Assembly: GCF_000003815.2 (NCBI RefSeq)
Contig: NC_049997.1
Location: 781,452 to 815,469 of the forward strand
Length of the DNA stretch: 34,018 bases
From: Branchiostoma floridae
Taxonomy: Eukaryota; Chordata; Leptocardii; Amphioxiformes; Branchiostomatidae
Reading direction: 5' to 3'
The notes below the pieces were generated by a model that was not told where the DNA came from, searched no databases, and worked only from the letters and a program-made list of their open reading frames with translations. Of this stretch, positions 9,355-20,060 are shown piece by piece. Numbering within the stretch: the stretch's first letter is position 1; each line of letters opens with the position of its first letter. The position numbers and the translations under genes were made by a program.

Positions 9355-10300
9355 TTCACCTTGCACTTTCCGTCGGCACTGCAGCGAGGCGATCGCGAGT
9401 GTGTTTGTGTCTGTGTTTGCGTACAAGATAACTCGAGACGTTCTGAAATCGTTTTGCTTGATTCCTGGTAGTTGGGGTTAGAACATGAAGGTCAATTTCG
9501 ATAATGGGCCTCCTGGCATCTTCCGTCGGTAATGCAGCGGGGCAGACTTTCGAAGGGAACAACTAAACAAAGGTTGGACGGATTGTCCTGTAGGTTAGTG
9601 TGTTGATAGTTTGGATAATACTTTCTATAATAAAGTTATGTTAATCCGTAGCTAATTTGCATAATAAATCAAGAAATTTTACAGATCTCCTGCATTATAT
9701 GATAATACCTGATTTGGGAGACAGTAGCTGCCTTCTCATGGCTTCTGATTGTTTTCGTCTCGGGAGACGGTCAACACCTCAGTTGGGCCTCAGTCAGTTA
9801 CCACATCAAGGTAGCAGTACGGGGGGGGGGGTGAGGTATGTACAATACAGGTCAGGAAAACAAACAAGTGTCATATGTTTATTTTTCAAAGAACTGTAGA
9901 AGGGGTCATTGCATTGCTATGAGTGGCACATAAAATTTTGCACATACCTCTTGAGGCCGGAGGTAAGTAGTGTAGGTTTGGGCCCCACAGGGCCTTTTAA
10001 GTTTTGGAACTGAAGTTACCGGTTTATGTTGTGCCAGATTTCGAAAGGGAATAATTTAACGACTTAACAAGGAGTTGACAGAGGGTCATGATTTTTGGTA
10101 TGCAGATAGTTTGAGTTGTGTTTCATATAGTTGAATATCAATTATGCAAATCGAAGTCCAATTTGCATGATTAAGGGCGAAAGTTTAAACCCACTATATT
10201 AAACAATTGCAGGACTATTCAAACATGTAACATTTGTAACTGATATTGTAAAAAACTGAATTAATTTGCATAATTAATGAGAAAATGCTATAAGGTTCCG
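9355..10300. repeat. Cluster of degenerate dispersed repeats with ATTTGCAT/TTTGCATAAT motifs
   Basis: Two related pieces occur here: CTTTCCGTCGGCACTGCAGCG (9365 on) resembles the stretch from about 9519 (CTTCCGTCGGTAATGCAGCG). From 9650 and again from 10140 come AT-rich stretches with AATTTGCATAAT and ATTTGCATGATTAA. Similar stretches recur at 16925-17100 and 24030-24060, so this appears to be a dispersed family rather than a gene. It includes a run of ten G at about 9822. Confidence 0.5.
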
Positions 10301-11140
10301 GGTCGGAGTTCAAATCTAAACCGGAGTTGGCGGAAGGGTGGTGTAATAGGCCGGAAGTGCGCTGTTTTCACCCTTACTTTTGCTCCCTATTGCTTGGTGA
10401 TGCTTATAGCTGAGCATAGATTTGTCGTATTTTTTTAAAAGCCTGTGGGTTTTATCATTTTTGTGCGAGGAGTAGTTGGTCTACCAGCGAAACAATTTTT
10501 GTATTTGTCCGCTGCAACGGTGATGCGTTTTTTTCGCCTGAAGACCCGAATAGCAGCGTTTTTCATGCGATTTCGATGAAATTACGCCATCGGAGATTGA
10601 AAACAAGTTATCACATGGAATTTTTTTAATTTTCATTTTACACAAACATGATGAATTTAGCTTTTCTACCAAGTAGACCGTTATCCTGGGAAAATTCCAT
10701 TTTTCCAAGCAGCTTCCATAAAATAAGTGTTAAAAAACGATAGCTTTCGGGTCCAAAATTAAAATTTTACTACATATTCTACCCAAAATAAAGAGGCAAC
10801 AGACATGCTGACGAACTGAGACGACGTGGAGACAAGATCCTGACTTTTCCTGAAAGTCATGCTGATGTATGATATATAATATACGTTTATTGTTTGGGAC
10901 CATACCAATGAACATAGGAAGTCGTATTACCAAACTTGTTTCTTTGTTTATTACCTTTGGCGTACACAAAACGTCAAAATATTTAATATCTAGCTATTAA
11001 TATTTTAATATCACCATGAAAGAAGCAATTTTATCGATCAATTTAATTCGTTCAAGTGGTTCAACATATGGAATTGTGAATAGTGCCTAAACCCCGATCC
11101 ACCCCACCCCACCCCCCTCTCTCTGAATGGAGCTGGCCAA
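10301..11140. other. Upstream flank of the TPR/NTase gene
   Basis: AT-rich and non-coding; a C-rich tract at 11098-11120 precedes the promoter sites. The open frames on the minus strand have no homology signal. Confidence 0.4.
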
Positions 11141-11152
11141 CATACCTTAGCA

Positions 11153-11175
11153 AAACCCGGAAGTAACGTCACAGG
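11153..11175 (+). promoter_or_regulatory. ETS/CRE composite, promoter of the TPR/NTase gene
   Basis: ACCCGGAAGTAACGTCACAGG contains an ETS core (CCGGAAGT) directly followed by a CRE-like AACGTCAC. It lies about 175 bases before the start codon, followed by GC-rich 5' UTR-like sequence. The same block recurs twice in degraded form downstream (about 21075 and 21838), and the comparison defines its conserved extent. Confidence 0.6.
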
Positions 11176-11328
11176 ATCATGGCATGTTATGGCAGAGGGC
11201 GTGGCGTGTGTGTTGTAATAGGTCCGCGGGCGCATCTTCGCGGCAGGTGCGATGTGTGAATGTGCGATTGAGTGCTTCCTGGTTAAACAGTCTAAGTAAG
11301 GTATTCATTGTAGCAATCCAGTACGGAA

Positions 11329-12036
11329 ATGAAGATGTTGCCAGTCTGTCAGAAACTTTGCGCGGCGGACGCCAAGAGTAAGACACTGGGACTGGTGCGT
11401 ACCGAGACAGACTATCTCCGTGCTCTGCTGGACGCCATGGCGGACATGGACAGGTGTGCGGAAGTGGAGGTGCTCAAAACTCTGGGCGACGTGAACTTAG
11501 AAAAGAGAAGATTCGACAGGAACCCGGAGATGTTTGGCAGAGCCATGGTACTGTACAGGACCGCACTGATTCGGTGTGACGATAAAGGTGTGGGAGACAG
11601 TCTAGAATATCGTTATCACTATGCAGAAAATTTAAGGTTAGGGAAGGGATCATCGATTACAAGTAGTTACGAGCCCCTTACTAACGCTACCATAATGTCT
11701 TCGCTCGCTAAAGTAGCAGATAATTTCCTATACCTGGACAGAATATCTATTGTTGGTGGCAACAAGAAGTCTTTACTGATTGGATATACCAAGTTTGTAA
11801 TAGAAGGGATCGTGAACGCTGACAATATGTTAGAGGTGGAAGCGATGAAGAGTATCGGTGACGTGTATCTGAAAAGAGGAACTGAAACAAGAGACGCGCC
11901 ATGTTTGACTAAGGCCACTACTCTGTACAACACTGCACTGGCTCGGTGTGAGAAGGTACAGGGCACGGTGGCATTCATTCACCGCTTACAGTACACAGCA
12001 AAAATCAGACAAGGAACAAAGAAGAGTAGAGATAAG
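11329..12036 (+). CDS. TPR/nucleotidyltransferase protein, exon 1 (TPR-like repeats)
   Basis: Exon 1 opens at ATG 11329 (MKMLPVCQKL; a second ATG follows at 11335) and runs 236 codons to the donor GATAAG|GTAATC. It contains two homologous units of about 60 residues. The first has EVEVLKTLGDV and later MVLYRTALIRC, the second EVEAMKSIGDVYLKRG and later TLYNTALARCEK; each ends in a Tyr/Arg-rich segment closing R-L-G or R-Q-G. A third unit of the same type lies at the start of exon 3 (EADCLCRLGGVYAQLGKR, LYNAAMAR). The pattern of LGDVY, gap, then AxxLYNxALxR is a helix-turn-helix repeat of TPR type, so the N-terminus is probably a protein-binding solenoid. No signal peptide or membrane segment is evident. 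The ORF continues past the donor into intron with loss of protein character. The exact start could be either Met. Confidence 0.8.
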
Positions 12037-13380
12037 GTAATCATTCCCATTTTATGCTGCATATTTATCTGATAAAAACAATGTGTAAATACTAGAAAGG
12101 CCGACATTTGCTTAAGAGCAAACACAGCATATTTCAGCCATACCCCTTCCCACACAACATTGGACTGTTCCAAATCACCCCTGCGCAAAAATGGAACATC
12201 CTCTTAACAGTACATTATCCCCCAAAGTGGACTGGTATTGTGAATTGATTCCAGGTAAAAACAGAGCTTGCTTCTATTTTTCAGAAAATGACAATAATCA
12301 CACCTTCCATTCAGAAAATTTTCATCATGACTGAAAATTTTGAATGACTTCATGTAATGTCATTAACAATTTTCAGTACGATAACTAGGTGTAAGTTTAA
12401 AAAAGCATAAGCTCCTTGTAATGTGGGTACATTTATTATTGCAGTGAACATTTTTTATTCAAGTAGGGCATACGATTTAATAATTATCAAGCAGGTGCAG
12501 GCACTGTAGGATCGTTATTTTTCTTCAAGCTGTAAAACTGTTAAACTGCTTTACTTTGTATGCAATCAGCCATCGAGCCTATTCTTATTTTAGTTTAACA
12601 ACTTCCTGCCAGACCCGGAAGATACGATTGAACCTTGTTCGAGGATTTATTTTCGTCTGTCTTGTCAGTCTGTTCATACCCTGGCGCTGAGAGTGTTTTA
12701 TTGGGCTGAAACTCTGGCAGTTTAAAGTTACTTACAATTTAAATGTTCAAAGTTTATGTCAAACAACAACAGCACTAGGAACACATACATTTGCTCTGGA
12801 GAAAATACAGCAGTTTTCGCAAGTTCCAGTCCAGTGATAGAAATGTGGCCACTACAGACAGGTGGTCACTATAGAGAAAATGCTGATCTATTGACTATGA
12901 GCCATACGTTACACACGATTTCAGTACACTGATCATTAATCATATAAACATTGCACAGGTAAGCCAATTGTTTAGATGTACAATTAAGTTCAAATAATTC
13001 TGAAGAGAAATATTGATGAGAAAATAATCATTCTCGCCACTGTCTAACTTATAGTTACGTATCAAAACTAAACGCAGATTTTCTAACTAACGCACCTTTC
13101 GCCGACTTCATCAAAGGACCGCCGGCTATCAATCAAACACGGCTGTTGATTAGACTTAGAGTTTCAAACAGTCATGTGCTGTGTGCCAGTTGACAGCGAA
13201 CTTCATGCTACGTGATGTTTTACATTGCTTGGACCTTCTTTCCTACAGCGGTGCTTCTACAAAATATTTAGACTGTAACACTGAGTCCCACATGTTTTAT
13301 AGAATAGAATTTGACGCAGAACAGCGTTTTTGCTGGGTATTTTTCTTGAAACATGTCCGTGGGAATATCAGCGAGGCGGC
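12037..13380. other. First part of intron 1 of the TPR/NTase gene
   Basis: AT-rich intron. A phrase like GTGGCCACTACAGACAGGTGGTC at 12845 resembles the GTAGAGGTGGTC phrases at 22990-23060, so a small dispersed repeat may be present. Nothing else recognised. Confidence 0.45.
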
Positions 13381-13389
13381 GACGTAGGG

Positions 13390-14740
13390 ATATCAGACCG
13401 TCAACAAAAGTCGCACGGCGGCTAACGGCGCAGCGAAGATACTAGCGGTATAAATACTTGCAAATAAACTTCTTATAAATAAGCGCTTCAACTAAGGATG
13501 GCAACCCGTACAATATTTTTGTATACTGTTGAGCTAAGTAAAGTTTGTTGTTTATGAGGTTTTAGTTGTCTTTGAAGCTTTGACCCGAAATATTTTAAAG
13601 TCAAACTGCTGAAGAGAAGTAAGTGACTGCTACGATTATCGTAGATATGGCCCTAAAAAAACTGATAAAATAAGCCTTCTCAAGTCTAAAATGCAAGAGC
13701 TTCCGGGGGGGCTTCGCCCACCTGGGTTCCCCCCCCACAGTGGCCCTGCCCCTGGACCCCGCCAGGGACATTCGGCGGCCCCCGGACCCCTGTCCGACGC
13801 TTTGAAAAAATCCTGGCGAGAAGTCTGTACGGCCTGAGTCTTCAAGTTAACGTATTGTGTGGTCCCGCTTATGAATATTAATTAGCCTTCGCTTTCCTCT
13901 TCGCTGATTGGCTGAACCATTAATTGAATTAACTCTTCCTGCCGGCTAGACGCAGGTGCAGATGTCGGCTCTGTGGGGTGAACGTCCGAAAGGTCATGGC
14001 ATGGAGAACAAAAGAAAACCAATTTCCCCTAAAAAAAGTGCTGTAGTTAAGCCTTTTACAGTACTTTATGCCAAAAATTTTACTTGGATCATTTTACCTA
14101 CTATCTTATGCCTATCTATACCAAATGTTACTCATACCAGGGTACAGGGGTGCAAAATATACCGTTATAAGACCGTCAACAACAGTCGCACGGAGCTAAC
14201 AGCGCAGCGAAAATACCATTGCTAGCGTTCCAACTTCGGATAACAAGTTATAAGTACTGTTGAACTCAGTAACGTTAAAGTTTGTTTTTAGTTGCCTTTG
14301 ACGGTTTGACCTAAAATAGTGTTACGCTAAACTCCTGAAGAGAAGTTAAGTGATTGCTGCGATTATCATAGATATGCCCCTAAGAACTGATACAATATAA
14401 AGCCTTCTGAATAGTCTAAAATGCGAGAGCCTTAGGCGGGCTTCGCTCCCCCTGGCGGGAACACTGCTATATACGGGATCATGAGGCCCCGCTTATGAAT
14501 ATTAATTAGCCTTTGGCCTCCTCTTCGCTGATTGGCTAGGTCTTTGATTCAATTAACTCTCCGGCTGACGCGCACAGGTGTGGCTCTGTGCGGGGTCACG
14601 GAAGGTCACGTCAGGAGGCCAAAAGAAAACAAATTTCCCCTCAGAAATATGCCAAAATTAATCATTTTAAAGTTGTTTATGTCAAGAATTTTACTTGAAT
14701 CTTGTTACCAAGTATCTAATGCCTATCTATACCAAATTTC
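13390..14740 (+). repeat. Tandem duplication of a transposon-like block (two units)
   Basis: Two copies of one block start at about 13390 and 14165 (shared AGACCGTCAACAA at 13395 and 14170, 775 bases apart). Matching landmarks follow in the same order: GAAGAGAAGT with GATTATC, then GTCTAAAATGC with a CTTCG palindrome-rich stretch, then GCTTATGAATATTAATTAGC, then CTTCGCTGATTGGCT, then TGCCTATCTATACCAAAT. The second unit has an internal deletion of about 150 bases. I see no transposase, so this looks like a non-autonomous element or its flank. Confidence 0.8.
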
Positions 14741-15440
14741 AGGTCATTTAATTGTAATACCAGGGTACAGGAGCCAAAAGTGTTCTTTTTTGGTCAAAAA
14801 TTGGCCAAAAATCGCAAAAATAAGCATTTTGTTGCACTGTACACCAAAAGTGTTATTGAATTTATATGAAGGGATTATCAAGGCACATCTGTGTCATATT
14901 TCAGCTCATTCGGTTGCAATACCAAGGTACAGGAGCCAAAAGTGTCCTTTTTTGGTCAAAAATTGGTCAAAAAATCGCAAAAATAAGCATTTTGTTGCAC
15001 TGTACACCAAAAGTGTTATTGAATTTATATGAGGGCATTATCAAGGCACATCTCTGTCAAATTTCAGCTCATTTGGTTGTAATACCAGGGTACAGGGGCC
15101 AAAAGTGTCCTTTTTTGGTCAAAAATTGGTCAAAAAATCGCAAAAATAAGCATTTTGTTGTACTGTACACCAAAGGTGTTATCGAATTTATATGGGGGCA
15201 TTATCAAGGCACATCTCTGTCAAATTTCAGCTCATTTGGTTGTAATACTTGGGTACAGGGGCCAAAATATACAGTTTTGGTCTAAAATTGACCAAAAAAT
15301 CTCAATAAAATCATTTTAGAGGCAGATATGAAAAAAATGGGAAAAAGAGATCAAGGTATTGGCCCACTCTACGCCTGTGCCGAATTTCAGGTCATTCGGT
15401 CCAGGAACGGCGGAGATGAATCACTTTGAAGATTTGACAG
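14730..15440 (+). repeat. 163-bp tandem repeat following the duplicated block
   Basis: The phrase GCACTGTACACCAAAAGTG recurs at about 14834, 14997 and (diverged) 15160, an exact period of 163. Each unit carries ATTTCAG with TCATTTGGTTGTAATACC, then GGTACAGG, then TTTTTTGGTCAAAAATTGG. At least three and a half units are present. Because 163 is not a multiple of three, the frames drift between units; the long open frames here (14532-15032, 14866-15285) are repeat artefacts, not a gene. Confidence 0.88.
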
Positions 15441-15441
15441 G

Positions 15442-15442
<1 letters not shown>

Positions 15443-15496
<54 letters not shown>

Positions 15497-15499
15497 AAC
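15443..15499. repeat. (GAAA)n microsatellite
   Basis: About 13 tandem GAAA units directly after a segment ending GATTTGACAGGAGAAAG. It may be the 3' tail of a retroposon, as it terminates the repeat block. Confidence 0.95.
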
Positions 15500-15927
15500 A
15501 TTACGAATACAATATATTTCACCATGTATGTATGTATGGCTGAAATATAATTAGGAGTTAAGCTGCTCAAAATAAAGGACATGTCGTATATATCTGCAAA
15601 CTACTTCAAAGTCCAGTGTGATCACTGTTTTAATGGCCCCTAGTTTAGTTATATCGTCTTTATGTCAGATTATCAAGACACATTTTCTTAATGCTATCAT
15701 GAACACACTGTACAATGAACCCATGTTCCAATGTAAAACCAAGAAGGTTTGTGAATTAGAAACACACAAAAATGCAAAATCTATTTTGGTCTGACTTAAG
15801 CATGTGTTGAATGAAACCGTTAGTCTCATGTAGTTAACCAATAATGATAGATTTTGACACTATTTCTGTATCATTGTTGCTGCTGAAGAGTCGTAGGAAC
15901 AGAGTACATCAACAACAACAACAGGGT
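15500..15927. other. Intron 1 sequence, nothing recognised
   Basis: AT-rich intron of the TPR/NTase gene without exon signals. Confidence 0.4.
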
Positions 15928-15987
15928 CACGTGCGGCCACGGGACTTTCCCATGACGTCACCCAACACTGACGTCACCGGTGACTCA
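15928..15987 (+). promoter_or_regulatory. Dense cluster of E-box, kB, two CRE and AP-1 sites
   Basis: Within 60 bases lie CACGTG (15928-15933), GGGACTTTCC (15941-15950, an ideal kB site), TGACGTCA (15953-15960), TGACGTCA (15969-15976) and TGACTCA (15981-15987, AP-1). All are full consensus matches. The cluster lies in intron 1 of the TPR/NTase gene, about 550 bases before exon 2, and could be an enhancer or an internal promoter. Function is inferred from the motifs alone. Confidence 0.6.
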
Positions 15988-16543
15988 AAAGGTCAACGGT
16001 CTGATATGTAAGTACAGCAGTGGTAACGTTAATGTTTGCATTGTCGCTAGCACTATATACAATTACAAGTAATAGACGAGATATGCTGTCTATTATAGAA
16101 ACAAAATGCTGAATAAGAATGGCTTCGTATTTACCCTAATTTCGCCGCGGATTTCTTGTATATGTTGCATATATCTTGCTCACCATATTTTACTACCCTT
16201 GCAAAAAAATTGCCTTTTTTTTAAGGGGTTTTGTTTGTTTGATCCTTTATTTATTCATGAGAAACTCAAATCGGCCTGCAGGCCGCTTTTTATTGAGGTC
16301 ATGAGGCACTCCGGGTAAGGGTCAGATAGAATGATGGTCAGGTAAAATGATGGTGAATAAAGGATGATTCCGATTAGTTTAACTATCCCACCACAAGGTA
16401 AATAAAACGATTATCTTAAGGGTATATTGTTCTGTATGAACGGAAAAAGACTTTAAGTTATGAACCAATGGCCCAGTATGGTGGTATAACCCTAAAATCG
16501 TTATAGAGACATGTAATATCCTCGCCCCTTCAGGTCTTACAAG
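15988..16543. other. Rest of intron 1 of the TPR/NTase gene
   Basis: Contains a 14-base perfect palindrome CGGCCTGCAGGCCG (about 16272) followed by a T run, which may be the end of an old retroelement. The intron ends at one of two nested acceptors (CAG at 16533 or AAG at 16543). Confidence 0.4.
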
Positions 16544-16634
16544 GAGTACCTAACTATAGGGGACCGCGCAGTGGCTGATGGGAAGCTTGACGTCGCAGAA
16601 CAGAACTTTGCATCTGCTCTCAGACTGATTCATG
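16544..16634 (+). CDS. TPR/nucleotidyltransferase protein, exon 2
   Basis: The exon reads EYLTIGDRAVADGK, then LDVAEQNFASALRLIH, and ends CATG|GTGCGT. This is a classic TPR helix pair: G-D-x-A-x-x-x-G-K then A-E-x-x-F-x-x-A-L-x-L. Its single leftover G joins AT at the start of exon 3 to give Asp (H-D-P-K-N-P). Joined to exon 1 in phase 0 it must start at 16544 after ACAAG; the stronger-looking acceptor CAG at 16533 would shift the frame. The AG-exclusion rule makes this unusual. Confidence 0.7.
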
Positions 16635-17476
16635 GTGCGTCATTCCATTGTCACGTTTACGTACCTATTATCCAAGCAGAGGCAAGGTTGGTGGGTATGT
16701 GGGGTTGTCACCGGGATTCCTTGCCGTTCGCCAACGTTAGAAGACCGATAAGAGATCCAGGCCACTACTATTCCCTCGACCCAACCTCTATCTCCAAGGA
16801 TTAGTCCTATCATGGAAATAACCTCCACATTTACATAATCTACGCTTGGTTTATGTACACCTTTAGATAACTTACACCGGTCACAATGTTGATTGCACTA
16901 TCATTTACCTCTTAGAAGAACTAAGGCAAGTTTACATAAATTATGCAAATTATTGACTCATCTGCATAATTAGAATCTGTTAATGTTCCATCAGTCACGA
17001 ACTACGTATATTACAGATATTTGAGTCCTATCATGGGAAACACTACAAATATAGATTTTCCTCATGAAATATGCAAATTAAGTGCCAAATGCATAATTTT
17101 CCCTTCATGCTGTACGTCTCTATCTAAGCTACCTACAAAGCAAATACTATGTAAATTTTTCAGTTATCCTTTTTACAAGATTTGCCTATACGCCGCTGCA
17201 GTTCAACAGCAACCTTGGGGGGGGGGGGGCAAAAAACACGTACCCACGTACCAAACGTCACTGTAATCCATTAAGGGTTCTTTCATTATGCTGACTATAA
17301 ACACCTGGAAACACATACAAACAGACTGATACACCAAAAACTATATCCCAATTTTTCAGGGAGATAATGAAACTAACCATCATTTGATAGATTAAACTTC
17401 TCACTTTTCAGTTACAGTTAAGTCCTGGCTGCCTCTTTGGCGGGCTAATGTACATGTGTGTCTAATGTGCTTACAG
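16635..17476. repeat. Intron 2 with AT-rich ATGCAAAT-type repeats and a poly-G run
   Basis: Contains AAATTATGCAAATTATTGAC (about 16938) and ATATGCAAATTAAGTGCC (about 17069), the dispersed motif also seen near 9.6, 10.1 and 24.0 kb, and a run of 13 G at about 17217. No exon seen. Confidence 0.5.
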
Positions 17477-20060
17477 ATCCTAAAAACCCGATCGGTGTAA
17501 AGAGGCTGACTGTCTGTGCAGACTGGGTGGCGTCTACGCCCAGCTTGGCAAAAGAACAAAAGAAGGAAGGAAATTCACACAGGCAGCAGCTCTGTACAAC
17601 GCAGCCATGGCAAGAACAAAACGAAAATAAACACAGTTCGACAAGAAGACTGCAGGAGATAGAGAAATGGTTTCTCCACTACACAGCAAATGTAGAAACA
17701 AAACATTTTCCTTCTTTGGCTAAACGTCAAAAGATGCAGTTAGAAGAGATGCGCACGCGTGTTAAGTCTCAACTTGACGTCATTCATCAGCAACACAATC
17801 CGTACCAATACGACGAAGATGACCCGGTTATGATAACAGTCGAGGCTGAGCGAGCTGAAGCAGTTAAGGCTTTATTTAAGAGCATCGCCAAGGACAGACA
17901 GATGCTCATCGAGGACCTTGTTGATGAATGTATCGCCACACTTGGTCCTCCTCCGTGTAAGTACGCTTTCATCGGGTTAGGCTCACAGGCAACAGAACTG
18001 GTCACACCCTACTCTGACCTGGAGTTCGCCATTCTGATTGAGGACGGAAAGGACAATGACGAAACACGGCGATACTTCATCAACCTCACACACTACCTAC
18101 ACCTGAAAGTCATCAACCTCGGAGAGACAATTATCCCATCAATGGCTATCCCCTCATTGAACGATTTTCAAGAGAATGACTGGTTCTTTGACTCTGTCAC
18201 ACCGCGTGGGTTTGCCTTCGACAGCTTCATGCCATGGGCTAGTAAGACTCCGTTTGGAAGAGACAAGACCAAGACCAAGCCGCCCGTCAGCCTTATCCAG
18301 ACCCCTGCCGAAATGGCAAAGTTTCAGCGGCTAGACGTTTCCGTGGCAGAAGGGTATCATCTGTCCGACGTTCTCAGACGAGTTGTATTCTTGACAGGAA
18401 AAGAGGCACTCGTAACCGAGTACATGCAAAAAATTAGGGCAATCACTTCGGGCGATCTACTCTCCCGTTTCCAGTCCCGTCTGTCTGCAATGCAAATCTT
18501 GCAGGATAACAGGGAGCAGCTTTTAACCCTCGAGCCAACCGGACAACTAATAGATGTCAAGAAAGGCATCTATCGTTTTACCGGCGTAGCCATTGAAGTG
18601 CTAGCTTTGTGTTGTCAGGTCACCCTCGCTAGCACGTGGAGTGTGATAGGTAAAGTAAAAGAAATGGGAAAGATCCATGACGAGAATGCCACCCACCTTA
18701 CGGTATTAACTAGCATCTCGGCAGAGCTCCGGTTAAGAACATATGTGAAGAACGGGGGGCAACAAGACAGTGTGTCCCCTCTTATCCAGATAAAATACCG
18801 GTCGAAAGCACAAGAGGTATCTGACACAACCCTCAGTTCAATATTAGAAATTCCAGACATACAAGTTTTTTTCAGATACTACTGCAGGGCAGTCCCTTTG
18901 AAGAAATGTATACCGGAAAGTTTGCAGGGTAAGCAAAAAAGTGTACTGCAAACAACAATCTTAGATACCTCCCATAAATGTAGAGGCCGAATATCTAGAA
19001 ACCTATGTCTGTATGGTAGAGCCAAACACCATCTGGAAGCAGCATTAGAAGACGCCGGTAGCGACATGATCGAACGTTCAGAAATACTTCAAGAACTGGG
19101 AACCCTCTGGGCCTTCTTTGATGATATCAAAACAGGAGTAAGGATCTATGAAGAGTTACTTAGGGTGCATAAAAGTATCTATGGAGACAACGCGGCACAT
19201 CCAGATATTGCCCGATCACTACACAACCTAGGATTGTCTTGTGATAAAATTGGCGATCACAAGAAAGCTATCAGCTACTATGAAGAGTCATTAACAATGG
19301 AGAAAACTATCTATGGCTATGAAGACAACACGGCACATCCGGACATAGCCATGACACTAAACAACCTTGGATCATCTTGGGGTCAACTCGGTGATAACAA
19401 GAAAGCTATCAGCTACTTTGAACAGTCATTATCGATGAGAAAAATTATCTTTGGAGACAACACGGCACATTCGGACATTGCCATGGCACTAGACAACCTT
19501 GGATCATCTTGTGGTGACCTTGGTGATTACAAGAAAGCTATCAGCTACTACCAACAGTCATTAATGATGAAGAAATCTATCTACGGAGACAACACGGCAC
19601 ATCCAGACATTGCCAAGTCACTAAACCACATTGGATTTTCTTGGGGTCAACTCGGTGATAACATGAAAGGTATCAGATACATCGAACAGTCATTAATGAT
19701 GCAGAAGATTATTTATGGCGACAACGTGGCACATCCGGACATTGCCGGGACACTAGACAACCTTGGATTATCTTGGAGACAACTCGGTGATCACAACAAA
19801 GCTATTATCTACCACCAACAGTCACTATCGATGAAGAAAACCATTTATGGAGACATCACGGCATCTCGGGATATTGCCAAGACACTACACAGCTTAGGAT
19901 TAACTTGGAGTAACCTCGGTGATAACAAGAAAGCTATCAGCTACTTCGAACAGTCATTTACTATGCAGAGAAATATCTATGGAGACAAGACGGCACATCC
20001 GGACATAGCCATGTCACTGTACAACCTTGGATCATGGACCGGACCTGAAGTCGAACTGTT
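17477..20060 (+). CDS. TPR/nucleotidyltransferase protein, exon 3 (NTase domain and TPR array), runs into gap
   Basis: Acceptor TGCTTACAG, then an open frame of 861 codons to the N-gap. From about 17650 there is a conserved helical lead (RRLQEIEKWFLHYT). The NTase core follows: FIGLGSQATELVTPYSDLEF, that is hG-G/S, ten residues, D-h-E, with the two carboxylates at 18016-18018 and 18022-18024. The T-P-Y-S-D-L pattern is that of GlnD/DUF294-type nucleotidyltransferases, which transfer nucleotides to protein or small substrates; the true substrate here is unknown. After about 500 residues of mostly helical sequence comes a TPR array of seven 44-residue repeats (19183 on), each with HPDIA, LNNLG, LGD and KKAISYYEQSL, as in kinesin light chain and nephrocystin-3 type TPRs. 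The first stretch (17492-17625) reads in the wrong frame relative to the homologous repeat unit; see findings. The sequence diverges from the TPR pattern at 20034, just before the gap. After the gap, 20493-20552 could encode a short C-terminal end before TAG, but this is unsupported. Confidence 0.85.
19183..20034 (+). repeat. 132-bp tandem TPR-coding repeats (seven units)
   Basis: Units start at 19183, 19321, 19453, 19585, 19717, 19849 and 19981, spaced 132 bases apart except the first (138, two extra codons, Y-E). Each opens with a form of GGAGACAACACGGCACATCC. DNA identity is high between neighbours, pointing to recent unequal exchange or conversion. The array enters the N-gap, so the true copy number is unknown. 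Confidence 0.93.

Noticed and set aside
13636-13845. Gly/Pro-rich minus-strand frame
   Set aside because: Composition bias from the GC-rich part of the duplicated element; the equivalent part of the second unit does not keep the frame.
14532-15285. Two long overlapping open frames (166 and 139 codons) with recurring peptide phrases
   Set aside because: They read through the 163-bp tandem repeat, whose period is not a multiple of three; there are no splice or start signals and the same peptides appear in different frames.
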